Positions 52,940 through 61,667 are shown, counted from the stretch's first letter. The stretch: 64,000 bases of DNA from Thalassotalea insulae (GCF_030161395.1 NZ_BSST01000001.1:3224001-3288000), one strand, 5' to 3'. Program-made: numbers and translations. Notes: a model not told the origin generated them from the letters alone.

Positions 52940-54093
52940 CGTTTTATCGCCGAAAGTATGACAAATTTTTTGTTACTGGCAATGAGTTTGCAATTGCCAA
53001 AGATACGTTTAAGTTTGATATGGTAGCCAAGTTGGCGGTTGCCAACAATACGTAATTCACCGCCTTTTTTTAACACCTTAAAGCTATCGTTAAACATTTG
53101 CCAGGCAATATGGTCGGTCGTTGCGTTTTGCTGATGAAACGGCGGGTTGCATAACACTATATCGACGTTATTTTCTTCGATATTGGTAAGGCAATCATCA
53201 ACGCTAAACTGACAATGTTTAAAACTGTCTGGGAAATTGTGTTCTACGTTTTCTTTGGCTGATTGCACTGCCATATAGGATTCATCAACAAAATGTATCT
53301 GGCATTGTGGCGCAGTGTTAAGCACAGATAAACCGATAACACCGTTGCCACAACCCAGATCGATGATCTTTTTTGATGAGTCCGCGCTGAGTGTTGGCAG
53401 GTGATCAATAAATACTCGGGCACCAATGTCGAGTTTATCCCTGGCAAAGACATTGGCATAGTTAGTAATATCGAGTGAGTTTTGCTCGAGTAACCAGTGT
53501 TTGGTTTGACTAAATTGCTGCTCGTTAGCGGCTTGAACTTTATTATCAAGCTGGCAAAAGACCAGTCGCGCTTTTTTCACTGCTAGCGAGGTAGTGGTTG
53601 TGCCGAGATAGCTTGCAAAAACTTTAAGGGTTGAGCTTTGAATATTTTTCGCTTTATCTGCGGCAATAAAAATAGTGTTAGCGCTGACAACTTGCCGAAG
53701 CTGAGCTAATTGTTCTTTTAATAAGCTATTGCTTTTCGGTATTTTATAAAGCACCAAATCGGGTTCAGCTGGTAGTTTATCTAAACTGCTTAGTAGCTTA
53801 ACTTCGTCGAGTGATAAATGATTTTGCTCGGCATTATGCTTAAGCCCTTGGTGGCTGATAAAAGAATCGGAAATTGCAAATACCCTATGCTCGGTCAAAT
53901 TGAGGCTCAGAGCGCCAAAGTTATCATTAAAGACCAAGATCGTTAGCTTGCTGTTAAGTAATGCTTGTTCAGATAAATAATTGACCAGGTATTCATCGGC
54001 CGCATCCCATGCCTGCAAACTACGGTTAACCTGATAAGTAGGGTAACGCTCAAGGTAGAGATTTTTATCGTGAACCAGAAAAGGGCTGAGCAT
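52936..54093 (-). CDS. rlmG: 23S rRNA (guanine1835-N2)-methyltransferase
   Basis: A protein of 385 residues with duplicated Rossmann domains. The C-terminal half is catalytic, with motif I IDLGCGNGVIGLSVL and motif IV DIVLCNPPFHQ, the NPPF of N2-guanine methyltransferases. The N-terminal half is the degenerate domain of the RlmC/RlmG/RsmC class. The length matches E. coli RlmG (378). Confidence 0.93.
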   Translation of the reverse strand: MLSPFLVHDKNLYLERYPTYQVNRSLQAWDAADEYLVNYLSEQALLNSKLTILVFNDNFGALSLNLTEHRVFAISDSFISHQGLKHNAEQNHLSLDEVKLLSSLDKLPAEPDLVLYKIPKSNSLLKEQLAQLRQVVSANTIFIAADKAKNIQSSTLKVFASYLGTTTTSLAVKKARLVFCQLDNKVQAANEQQFSQTKHWLLEQNSLDITNYANVFARDKLDIGARVFIDHLPTLSADSSKKIIDLGCGNGVIGLSVLNTAPQCQIHFVDESYMAVQSAKENVEHNFPDSFKHCQFSVDDCLTNIEENNVDIVLCNPPFHQQNATTDHIAWQMFNDSFKVLKKGGELRIVGNRQLGYHIKLKRIFGNCKLIASNKKFVILSAIKR

Positions 54094-54180
54094 AGTGTGT
54101 TGAGTCTATTTGATAGCTAGATGATAGGGCGCTATTGTGCCAAAATTAATATCTGGACACTAGTCATTTAAGGAGTTGCT

Positions 54181-54753
54181 ATTAATATTCAGTTAGCCGA
54201 TGCGGATGTGCAGTATTATCCTAATTTTATTCCTTACAGTGAAAGTTTAGTGCTGGCACGGCAGTTATTTACCGAACTGAGCTGGCGAGAAGATCAGTTA
54301 TTGATGTTTGGCAAATATGTTAATGTGCCTCGTTTACAAGCTTGGTATGCTAAAGATGCGCAAAGTTATAGTTATTCAAAATTAGCGTTAGCTGCCTTGC
54401 CGTTAACCCCAGGTTTAACAAAGTTAAATAATCAGTTGCGTACATTTTGTCAGCATGGTTTTAATAGTGTATTGGCAAATTGTTATCGCGATCACAATGA
54501 TTCTGTTGCTTGGCATAGCGATGATGAGCCTGAACTGGGCCCTGAACCTATGATTGCCTCGTTGTCGTTCGGCGCTGAGCGGGTCTTTCATTTAAAGCAC
54601 AAAGCTACTGGTGAAAAATGTAAAATACCTTTACAATCCGGCAGCTTATTAGTGATGGCTGGTCAAACCCAACACCAATGGCAACATGCTATTTTGAAAA
54701 CTAAACGTCAAACCGCGATGCGTATTAACCTGACGTTTCGTAAAATTTATTGA
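54181..54753 (+). CDS. AlkB-like 2-oxoglutarate/Fe(II) dioxygenase, probable ATT start
   Basis: A protein of about 190 residues (181 from GTG 54208). The Fe(II) facial triad is visible as HSD in VAWHSDDEPELG and the distal His in QTQHQWQHAI. The 2-oxoglutarate Arg lies in RQTAMRINLTFR. It resembles bacterial AlkB-family repair enzymes (DNA or RNA alkylation damage). AAGGAG (54170-54175) lies five bases before ATT 54181, and a TAA in frame just upstream leaves no ATG, GTG or TTG before GTG 54208, which has no ribosome site. So ATT looks like the real start. The substrate is unknown; AlkB proper is about 216 residues. Confidence 0.88.
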   Translation: MNIQLADADVQYYPNFIPYSESLVLARQLFTELSWREDQLLMFGKYVNVPRLQAWYAKDAQSYSYSKLALAALPLTPGLTKLNNQLRTFCQHGFNSVLANCYRDHNDSVAWHSDDEPELGPEPMIASLSFGAERVFHLKHKATGEKCKIPLQSGSLLVMAGQTQHQWQHAILKTKRQTAMRINLTFRKIY

Positions 54754-55058
54754 AATTTATTTTAGTATTTCAGCCATAGGTTTAGCACCAAATTAGGTAA
54801 AATAGACGTCTAGACAGATGGCAGATTAAAGCAAAATTACTAAGCTTATATAAGAGCGTGTTGAACTTTACTGTTTAGCTTAAACCCTTTGGGTAGCATA
54901 TGTTTGGCATTTCTACTGTATTATCGCTTGATTTGAGTAGAATAACTACACGGCACAAACGATGCTTTGTATAAATACCAAATAAATTGTTGCAAAAATA
55001 AACTTAAAAGTTCAACACGCTCTCACGAACATGAAGAACACTTACTAGGGAATAACCA
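54754..55058. other. Intergenic region before bolA, with a repeat element
   Basis: These 305 bases hold the repeat copy at 54853-55023, leaving only about 100 bases before it and 35 after. No gene is seen. The bolA promoter must lie within or beside the repeat. Confidence 0.7.
54853..55023. repeat. MITE-like inverted-repeat element, copy B
   Basis: Terminal arms AGAGCGTGTTGAACTTT (54853-54869) and AAAGTTCAACACGCTCT (55007-55023) are perfect complements. The interior aligns with copy A (40644-40823), including TTATCGCTTGATTTGAGTA and TTTGTATAAATA-type segments. The inner pair AGCAT/ATGCT replaces GGCAGCA/TGCTGCC of copy A. It ends 35 bases before the bolA start. Confidence 0.8.
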
Positions 55059-55382
55059 ATGAGTATAGAAGCTGCTATTGAACAAAAATTATTATCTGCA
55101 TTTTCGCCATTACACTTGGATGTGATTAATGAAAGCCATCAACATAATGTAGCACCTGGTAGTGAATCACACTTTAAAGTGATTATAGTTTCTAAAGATT
55201 TCGAAGGTGAACGTTTGATCAAGCGTCATCGTGCGGTCAATGCAACACTTTCTGAAGAATTATCTCAAAAAATTCATGCGCTTGCGTTACATACCTATAC
55301 AGAAAAAGAGTGGCATGATTACTATGAAGACAACACTCCTTTATCGCCTAAATGCTTAGGTGGCAGTAGAAAAAGCGCTTAA
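55059..55382 (+). CDS. bolA: BolA-family protein
   Basis: A protein of 107 residues with a class II KH-like fold. Family marks are VINESHQHNVAPGSESHFKV (conserved His ligands for the shared iron-sulfur cluster with a monothiol glutaredoxin), LIKRHRAVNATLSEEL and IHALALHTYTEKEW. BolA affects cell shape, iron handling and biofilm genes. It keeps its neighbourhood with yajG and ampG. The start is ATG with AGGG upstream. Confidence 0.95.
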   Translation: MSIEAAIEQKLLSAFSPLHLDVINESHQHNVAPGSESHFKVIIVSKDFEGERLIKRHRAVNATLSEELSQKIHALALHTYTEKEWHDYYEDNTPLSPKCLGGSRKSA

Positions 55383-55534
55383 TTAGCGCAATATGCTCAC
55401 GGGTAAGCCAATTCGTTTGGTGCTTGCCTGTGGCGCTCATAGTAGAAGATTTTTTGCGATAACCGTTTCTTTGTCAAAGATATTCTGTTATTGATCTAGC
55501 TCTTAACGACAAAAATAATAAATTGGGATGTTAG

Positions 55535-56077
55535 ATGTTCACTCAATGGTTAACTTTGACCATTTCCGCAATAGATAAATTCACTGAACACACTGGTAAA
55601 TTAATCGCATGGCTGACGTTGGCTATGGTGTTGCTTAGCTTTGCTATTGTGGTTTTACGTTATGGTTTTAATCTTGGTTGGGTCGCGATGCAGGAATCCG
55701 TGCTTTATTTTCATGGCATGGTGTTTATGCTTGGTGCCGCATACACTTTAAAAGCCGATGGTCATGTTCGGGTCGATATTTTTTATCACAAGTTTTCTTT
55801 AAAACAACAAGCACTGGTGAATATATTTGGTGGTATCTTTATGTTGTTACCTGTGTGTATCAGTATTTTTATCATCAGTTTTGATTATGTTATGACCTCC
55901 TGGCGTATTATGGAGCAATCGGCGGAGGCTGGTGGCTTGCCATTTGTCTATATCAATAAATCACTTATTTTATTATTAGCTGTCACGTTAACTCTGCAGG
56001 GAATCGCTGAAATATGCCGTAATATTCTACGGCTTAATATTGGCGATGCTAATTCCATCGCTGGGGGGCAGAGATAA
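55535..56077 (+). CDS. TRAP transporter small permease (DctQ type)
   Basis: A protein of 180 residues with four membrane helices (about 22-42, 57-77, 95-117, 142-164). It contains VRVDIFYHKFSLKQQALVN after helix 2, as in DctQ proteins. It pairs with the large permease, whose ATG overlaps its TAATG stop. Upstream 55383-55534 is non-coding and should hold the operon promoter. Confidence 0.9.
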   Translation: MFTQWLTLTISAIDKFTEHTGKLIAWLTLAMVLLSFAIVVLRYGFNLGWVAMQESVLYFHGMVFMLGAAYTLKADGHVRVDIFYHKFSLKQQALVNIFGGIFMLLPVCISIFIISFDYVMTSWRIMEQSAEAGGLPFVYINKSLILLLAVTLTLQGIAEICRNILRLNIGDANSIAGGQR

Positions 56078-57462
56078 TGGAATATCTTGCGTTATTAATG
56101 TTTGTCGTTGTTTGTGGCGTGTTATTGTTGGGGTATCCGGTAGCGCTAACGCTAGCTGGCACGGCATTATTATTTGCTGGTGTTGGTAGCGTTTTTGGTA
56201 TTTTTGAGCCGAGCTTTTTAAATGCCTTGCCCAGTAGAATCTATGGCGTGATCAATAATCAAACCTTATTAGCGGTACCATTATTTGTTTTTATGGGCGC
56301 TATGCTGGAACGTTCAAAAATCGCTGAAAATTTGCTTAATGCGATGTCAATTTTACTCGGGCGCTTTCGTGGAGGCTTAGGTATTTCTGTCACTTTAGTG
56401 GGGATGCTACTGGCGGCAAGCACCGGAATTGTTGGTGCGACAGTTGTCACTATGGGATTGCTTTCCTTACCGACCATGTTAAAACGCGGTTATAACCCGC
56501 AATTTTCAACTGGTATTATCTGCGCTACTGGTACCTTAGGGCAAATAATTCCACCTTCTATCGCGCTGGTATTATTAGGTGATGTGCTATCGAGTGCTTA
56601 TCAAAAAGCACAGCTGCAAATGGGGCTTTTTAATCCAGAAACCGTATCCGTTGGCGATCTGTTTGCTGGCGCGGTAATACCTGGATTAGTATTAGTCGCC
56701 TTATATACTACTTATTGTTTGTTATATGCGATGTTCAAACCTGAGCAGGTGCCGAGTTTAACGCAAGCTGATATCAATCAGATTCAGCAAGGCCGTTCGA
56801 AACTGAGTTTGATGTTTAGTGCATTAGTACCGCCGTTACTGCTGATATTGGTAGTGTTAGGGGCTATTTTGTTAGGCTTTGCTACGCCGACGGAAGCCGC
56901 TGGGGTTGGTGCTATGGGAGCTACCTTACTGGCTTTGTATCAGGGAGCGTTATCTAGAGAAAACCTGACTGCGGTGATGGATAGCACAGTTAAAATTACT
57001 GCCATGGTGTTTTTAATTTTGATCGGTGCCAGCTTATTTTCTTTAGTGTTTCGTGGTTTTGGCGGCGAAGAATTAGTGCAGGGTTTCTTCCATCAAATGC
57101 CAGGCGGTGTAATTGGTGCAACTTTAGTTGTTATGTTAGTTATTTTTTTATTGGGTTTTATTTTAGACTTTATTGAGATCACTTTTGTTGTTGTGCCGAT
57201 TGTTGCGCCTATTTTATTGGCGATGGGCTTAGATCCAATCTGGCTAGGTATTATGATCGCGATAAATTTACAGACCTCGTTTTTAACACCACCATTTGGT
57301 TTTGCGCTGTTTTATTTGCGGGGAGTCGCTGATAAGTCAGTGAAAACATCTTCGATATATCGTGGCGTAGTGCCCTTTATTATCATTCAATTATTGTTAT
57401 TATTGGCGTTAGCACAATGGCCGAGACTGGTAACCTGGTTGCCTGAAATGATTTACGGTTAG
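56077..57462 (+). CDS. TRAP transporter large permease (DctM type)
   Basis: A protein of 461 residues with about twelve to fourteen membrane helices. The DctM signature is present: LLAVPLFVFMGAMLERSKIA, LAASTGIVGATVVTMGLLSL and FGQ-like TGTLGQIIPPS. The conserved ITFVVVPIVAPIL and NLQTSFLTPPFG complete the inverted repeats. It is the Na+-coupled transport unit, driven here plausibly by the Na+ gradient of the NQR encoded downstream. Confidence 0.94.
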   Translation: MEYLALLMFVVVCGVLLLGYPVALTLAGTALLFAGVGSVFGIFEPSFLNALPSRIYGVINNQTLLAVPLFVFMGAMLERSKIAENLLNAMSILLGRFRGGLGISVTLVGMLLAASTGIVGATVVTMGLLSLPTMLKRGYNPQFSTGIICATGTLGQIIPPSIALVLLGDVLSSAYQKAQLQMGLFNPETVSVGDLFAGAVIPGLVLVALYTTYCLLYAMFKPEQVPSLTQADINQIQQGRSKLSLMFSALVPPLLLILVVLGAILLGFATPTEAAGVGAMGATLLALYQGALSRENLTAVMDSTVKITAMVFLILIGASLFSLVFRGFGGEELVQGFFHQMPGGVIGATLVVMLVIFLLGFILDFIEITFVVVPIVAPILLAMGLDPIWLGIMIAINLQTSFLTPPFGFALFYLRGVADKSVKTSSIYRGVVPFIIIQLLLLLALAQWPRLVTWLPEMIYG

Positions 57463-57498
57463 CTATACCAAGCTATTTAGAACAATAAAACACTTTAA

Positions 57499-58605
57499 AT
57501 GGATAAAAATATGAAACGTTCATTGATTCAGTTATTGGCAGCACTCAGTTGTTTGACACTGTTGTTGACCGCCTGTGGTAAAGATCAGGCTACAGCCAGC
57601 ATTAGTGCGCAACCAGTGAAAACATTCCAGTGGAAACTCGTAACCTCATGGCCGAAAAACTTCCCTGGCCTAGGTTTAGGGCCGGAAAAATTCGCTCAAT
57701 ACGTTAATGAAATGAGTGCCGGGCGGTTAACGATAAAGGTTTATGGCGCTGGTGAGTTGGTACCTGGCTTTGAAGTGTTTGATGCGATATCGCAAGGCAC
57801 AGTACAAATGGGGCACAGCGGCGCTTATTACTGGAAAGGAAAAATGCCGGCCGCACCGATTTTTAGTGCTATTCCGTTTGGTATGACCGCGACAGAATTT
57901 AATGCCTGGCTGCATTATGGTGGAGGTCTGGCGTTGTGGCAGGAGCTCTATAAACCGTTTGGTGTTGTACCTATGGCTGGCGGTAATTCGGGGGCGCAAT
58001 TTGCTGGTTGGTTTAAAAAAGAAATTAACAGCATTGACGATCTCAAAGGGTTAAAAATGCGAATTCCTGGTTTAGGTGGGGAAGTATTAAAACGTGCTGG
58101 CGCGATTCCGGTGACCTTAACGGGAGGGGAAATTTTTTCATCTTTGCAAAGTGGGGCTATTGATGCGTCTGAATGGGTTGGTCCATACAATGATCTAGCA
58201 TTTGGTTTTTATCAGGCGGCAGATTATTATTATTCTTCTGTTTGGCACGAAACCGGCACAAATTTAGAATTTATTATTAATGAAAAAGCACTAAATGAGC
58301 TACCCAAAGATTTGCAAAAAATCGTTGAAGTAGCGGCAAAAGCGGTCAATGAAGATATGCTGGATGAATACAATGCCCGTAATAATCAGGCTTTACAAAC
58401 GCTAATTAATCAACACCAAGTGCAAGTGCGAGAATTTCCAAAGGACGTGTTAGTCGCGTTGAAAGGTTATACTCAAGAAGTGATAGCAGAGCAAGTAGCT
58501 GCTGATCCGACATTTGCAAAAATCTGGCAATCTTATAGTGAATTCTTACAGTCTATGCGCCAGTATAATGATTTAACGTTAAAAGCTTATTTTGAAAATA
58601 GATAA
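57499..58605 (+). CDS. TRAP substrate-binding protein (DctP/TakP-like lipoprotein)
   Basis: A protein of 368 residues. The signal sequence ends in lipobox LLTAC, so the protein is a lipoprotein. The DctP fold carries KLVTSWPKNFPGLGLG, GLKMRIPGLGGEVLK with the carboxylate-binding Arg, and GAIDASEWVGPYND. The TSWPKNFPG start and WVGPYND resemble TakP-type 2-oxo-acid binders, but the ligand is not proven. ATG 57499 and ATG 57511 are both possible starts; neither has a good ribosome site. Confidence 0.9.
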   Translation: MDKNMKRSLIQLLAALSCLTLLLTACGKDQATASISAQPVKTFQWKLVTSWPKNFPGLGLGPEKFAQYVNEMSAGRLTIKVYGAGELVPGFEVFDAISQGTVQMGHSGAYYWKGKMPAAPIFSAIPFGMTATEFNAWLHYGGGLALWQELYKPFGVVPMAGGNSGAQFAGWFKKEINSIDDLKGLKMRIPGLGGEVLKRAGAIPVTLTGGEIFSSLQSGAIDASEWVGPYNDLAFGFYQAADYYYSSVWHETGTNLEFIINEKALNELPKDLQKIVEVAAKAVNEDMLDEYNARNNQALQTLINQHQVQVREFPKDVLVALKGYTQEVIAEQVAADPTFAKIWQSYSEFLQSMRQYNDLTLKAYFENR

Positions 58606-58654
58606 TAAATAGATAGCTATGTGTTAATACACATTTGCACGGTAATTTACACCT

Positions 58655-58682
58655 AAAAAGAGCAATATCGTATGCTCTTTTT
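58655..58682 (+). terminator. Terminator of the TRAP operon
   Basis: AAAAAGAGCA (58655-58664) pairs with TGCTCTTTTT (58673-58682) around an eight-base loop, 50 bases after the stop. Confidence 0.85.
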
Positions 58683-58765
58683 AACTGCTCGTACCTCTTA
58701 TTTCGCTCAGCGGAGTAAACTATGCGGCAATTTATTAACGACAATGATGTTAAGAAGGCGATCTT

Positions 58766-59959
58766 ATGGTCATCAAACCTAAAATTCGTGGTTTTATTTG
58801 TACGAATGCTCACCCGGTCGGTTGTGCAGCTCATGTAAATGAGCAAATAGAATATGTGAAAAGTCAAACTCAGGCGGATAATAAGCCGAAAAATGTTTTA
58901 GTGATCGGCGCATCTACTGGTTATGGCTTGGCGTCTCGTATTACAGCAGCATTTGGCAATGGTGCTAAAACCTTAGGTATTTTCTTTGAAAAGCCTCCTA
59001 CAGAAAAGAAAACGGCATCAGCGGGTTGGTATAATACCGCAGCATTTCAACAAGCGGCTGATGAAGCAGGTTTATGGTCGAAAAATATTAATGGTGATGC
59101 GTTTTCTCATGAATTGAAAGCCAAAGCCATTGATGTGATTAAGCAAGACTTAGGTAAGATTGATTTAGTTATTTATAGCCTGGCATCACCACGCCGTACT
59201 GATCCTGATACTGGCGAAGTGTACAGCTCAACGTTAAAGCCAATTGGTGAGAGCATAACTACTAAAAACTTAAATACTTCTAAGCGTGTTATTGAGCAGG
59301 CTTCAGTTGAAGCAGCGACAGAAGAAGAAATTCAAGGCACTATCGATGTTATGGGGGGAGCTGACTGGGAGTTGTGGATTAAGGCGTTATCTGATGCGGA
59401 TGTATTAGCGAATGACTTTACCACGGTTACTTATACTTATATCGGTAAAAAATTAACCTGGCCATTATACGGACATGCCACTATTGGTCGAGCTAAACAA
59501 GATCTTGATCGCGCAGCGCAGGCTATTAATGACAAATCAGCCGCATTAAATGGTAAAGCTTATGTCGCGTCATTAAATGCGGTAGTGACACAAGCGAGTT
59601 CGGCAATTCCTATTATGCCACTGTATATTTCGTCGATGTTTAAAGTGATGAAAGCAGATGGTACTTACGAAGGTTGTATCGAACAAATTCAAGGGTTATT
59701 CAAAGAAAGTTTGTATAGTGGCTCACCTCGTTTTGATGCAGACGGCCACATTAGCCAGAACTACAAAGAACTTGAAGACAGCGTACAAGAGCGAGTGCAA
59801 GAAATCTGGGATAATGTTGATAGTGACACCATCGATGAGTTGACAGATTATGTCAGTTATCACAATGAATTTTTACGGTTATTCGGTTTTGGTATCGATT
59901 CTGTCGATTATGATGCTGATGTTAGTCCATTAGCAGAAATTAATCATATGATTGACTAG
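58766..59959 (+). CDS. fabV: Enoyl-ACP/trans-2-enoyl-CoA reductase FabV
   Basis: A protein of 397 residues. It starts MVIKPKIRGFICTNAHPVGC, the FabV N-terminus, and has the NADH-binding VLVIGASTGYGLASRI. The active-site Tyr-x8-Lys pair lies in TYTYIGKKLTWPLYGHATIG. It reduces enoyl-ACP in the last step of the fatty acid elongation cycle. FabV is less sensitive to triclosan than FabI. It is monocistronic, flanked by terminators. Confidence 0.95.
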   Translation: MVIKPKIRGFICTNAHPVGCAAHVNEQIEYVKSQTQADNKPKNVLVIGASTGYGLASRITAAFGNGAKTLGIFFEKPPTEKKTASAGWYNTAAFQQAADEAGLWSKNINGDAFSHELKAKAIDVIKQDLGKIDLVIYSLASPRRTDPDTGEVYSSTLKPIGESITTKNLNTSKRVIEQASVEAATEEEIQGTIDVMGGADWELWIKALSDADVLANDFTTVTYTYIGKKLTWPLYGHATIGRAKQDLDRAAQAINDKSAALNGKAYVASLNAVVTQASSAIPIMPLYISSMFKVMKADGTYEGCIEQIQGLFKESLYSGSPRFDADGHISQNYKELEDSVQERVQEIWDNVDSDTIDELTDYVSYHNEFLRLFGFGIDSVDYDADVSPLAEINHMID

Positions 59960-59982
59960 TTTTTGTTAAATTTTACTGTGAT

Positions 59983-60019
59983 AAAAGGGCAATGTTTTTA
60001 AAACTTTGCCCTTTTTTTT
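59983..60019 (+). terminator. Terminator of fabV
   Basis: AAAAGGGCAA (59983-59992) pairs with TTGCCCTTTT (60006-60015), followed by T's to 60019. Confidence 0.92.
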
Positions 60020-60123
60020 CACGACAAAATGCTAATACAAAGATATTAGTTTAAAAAACAATCAAAGAGTGAGAATTTGTCAAGAAAAGTCGTAATGGCT
60101 AATAGCGCAATTATGAAATTTTG

Positions 60124-60132
60124 TGCTAAAAT
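60124..60132 (+). promoter_or_regulatory. Possible extended -10 of the nqr promoter
   Basis: TGCTAAAAT has the TGN extension before a TAAAAT hexamer. No good -35 is visible 17 bases upstream. It lies 26 bases before the leader hairpin. Confidence 0.4.
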
Positions 60133-60157
60133 TCGCCCCAGAATATTTTTAACTTAG

Positions 60158-60234
60158 AGCCGGTAGATGCATTTTATTAGTGTGAATTAATAAAATGATG
60201 TTCTACTGAAATACACTGAAACCGGCTGTTTTTT
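60158..60234 (+). promoter_or_regulatory. Structured nqr leader with terminator-like end
   Basis: The outer stem AGCCGGT (60158-60164)/ACCGGCT (60221-60227) is followed by TGTTTTTTC, an intrinsic-terminator layout. Inside lies a 10-base perfect stem CATTTTATTA (60170-60179)/TAATAAAATG (60188-60197). The 3' side leaves an unpaired stretch with the direct repeat ACTGAA (60205 and 60215). It is a candidate attenuator or riboswitch upstream of nqrA. Confidence 0.55.
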
Positions 60235-60286
60235 CACTTGGGTATTTTTAATTATTTGATTTAAAAGTATTTAGGTGAGGAAATAA

Positions 60287-60313
60287 ATGGTTTTTATACT
60301 CCCGTCAAAGTAG
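60287..60313 (+). CDS. Eight-codon upstream ORF before nqrA
   Basis: ATG 60287 reads MVFILPSK and stops at TAG 60311-60313. It has a strong ribosome site, AGGTGAGG (60273-60280). The stop overlaps the GTG at 60313 that is in frame with nqrA (TAGTG), and nqrA itself has no ribosome site. This is the arrangement expected for translational coupling or reinitiation. Confidence 0.45.
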   Translation: MVFILPSK

Positions 60314-60324
60314 TGCAAGTGTTT

Positions 60325-61665
60325 ATGATTACAATAAAAAAAGGTCTGGATGTTCCTGTAGCAGGTGCTCCCCAGCAAGTAATCCATGATGGTTCGCCCA
60401 TCAAAACCGTTGCAACATTAGGTGAAGAGTTTGTGGGAATGCGACCGACCATGTACGTTAAAGTGGGCGATCGCGTTAAAAAAGGCCAGGTACTTTTTGA
60501 AGATAAAAAGAACCCAGGCGTTAAATTCACAGCTCAAGCCGCAGGTGTTGTATCTGAAATTAACCGTGGTGAAAAACGTATTTTGCAATCTGTTGTTATC
60601 GACATCGATGGCGATGAGCAAGAGACTTTTACCAGCTATCCTGAAAATGAATTAGCTAATATTGCTCGCGAAGATGTAGTTGCTAATTTGGTCAATTCAG
60701 GTTTATGGACGGCTTTACGTACTCGTCCTTATAGTAAAATTCCTGCAATTGATAGCACGCCCGCTGCGATTTTTGTTAGCGCTATGGATACTAATCCGTT
60801 AGCAGCTAACCCTGAAGTCGTGATTAAGGAACAGGCGCAAGCGTTTAAAAATGGTTTAACTATTTTATCACGCTTAACCGAAGGTAAAGTTTTCGTATCG
60901 AAAGCACCAGGGGCCGATATTCCAACTACTTCGACTGTAGAAGTGAATGAATTTGCTGGTAAGCATCCTGCAGGTTTAGTGGGTACCCATATCCACTTTT
61001 TAGCACCAGTTCATTCTGAGAAGTTTGTTTGGCATCTGGGTTATCAAGATGTGATTGCTTTTGGACAGTTATTTACTACAGGTGAGTTAAATAACAGCCG
61101 CGTCATTTCATTAGCGGGTCCTGAAGTGAAGAACCCTCGCTTAATTCGCACCACTTTAGGTGCTAGCACACAAGATCTTGTCGCTAGCGAAATTAACAAT
61201 GGTGATGAAATACGCGTAATTTCTGGCTCAGTTTTACTTGGTTCAGAAGCAAAAGGTGTGCATGCATATCTTGGTCGTTATCACGTGCAGTTATGTGCGT
61301 TAAAAGAAGGTCGCGATAAAGAATTTATCGGCTATATGTATCCTGGCCCGAATAAGTTCTCAGTGACGCGTGCTTATATGTCGCATTTCTTCCCGAATAA
61401 GTTGTTCAACATGACAACAACGACTAACGGTAGTGCACGTGCCATGGTACCAATTGGTAACTATGAGCGAGTGATGCCATTAGATATTTTGCCTACTATG
61501 TTGTTACGTGATTTGGCTGCTGGCGATACTGACAGTGCACAACAATTAGGTGCCTTAGAGCTGGATGAAGAAGATTTAGCATTGTGTACATTTGTTTGCC
61601 CAGGTAAAACAGATTACGGTGTGCTTCTTCGTGAATGCCTAACCACAATTGAGAAGGAAGGTTAG
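60325..61665 (+). CDS. nqrA: Na+-translocating NADH:quinone reductase subunit A
   Basis: A protein of 446 residues from ATG 60325 (MITIKKGLDVPVAGAPQQVI, the family N-terminus); GTG 60313 would add four residues. The barrel-sandwich segment with GMRPTMYVKVGDRVKKGQVL, NPGVKFTAQAAGVVSEINRG and the late LPTMLLRDLAAGDTDSAQQLG is typical. It is a cytoplasmic subunit implicated in quinone binding. It is first of nqrABCD and lies three bases before nqrB. Confidence 0.96.
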   Translation: MITIKKGLDVPVAGAPQQVIHDGSPIKTVATLGEEFVGMRPTMYVKVGDRVKKGQVLFEDKKNPGVKFTAQAAGVVSEINRGEKRILQSVVIDIDGDEQETFTSYPENELANIAREDVVANLVNSGLWTALRTRPYSKIPAIDSTPAAIFVSAMDTNPLAANPEVVIKEQAQAFKNGLTILSRLTEGKVFVSKAPGADIPTTSTVEVNEFAGKHPAGLVGTHIHFLAPVHSEKFVWHLGYQDVIAFGQLFTTGELNNSRVISLAGPEVKNPRLIRTTLGASTQDLVASEINNGDEIRVISGSVLLGSEAKGVHAYLGRYHVQLCALKEGRDKEFIGYMYPGPNKFSVTRAYMSHFFPNKLFNMTTTTNGSARAMVPIGNYERVMPLDILPTMLLRDLAAGDTDSAQQLGALELDEEDLALCTFVCPGKTDYGVLLRECLTTIEKEG

Positions 61666-61667
61666 TC

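Noticed and set aside
40644..55023. Repeat copies A and B as integron attC sites
   Set aside because: The arms carry GTTGAAC/GTTCAAC-type ends in the wrong orientation for the RYYYAAC...GTTRRRY pair, there is no integrase, and the copies are not in a cassette array.
55390..55441. Imperfect long hairpin after bolA as terminator
   Set aside because: The arms have several mismatches and no T-run follows directly; I could not support it as a feature.
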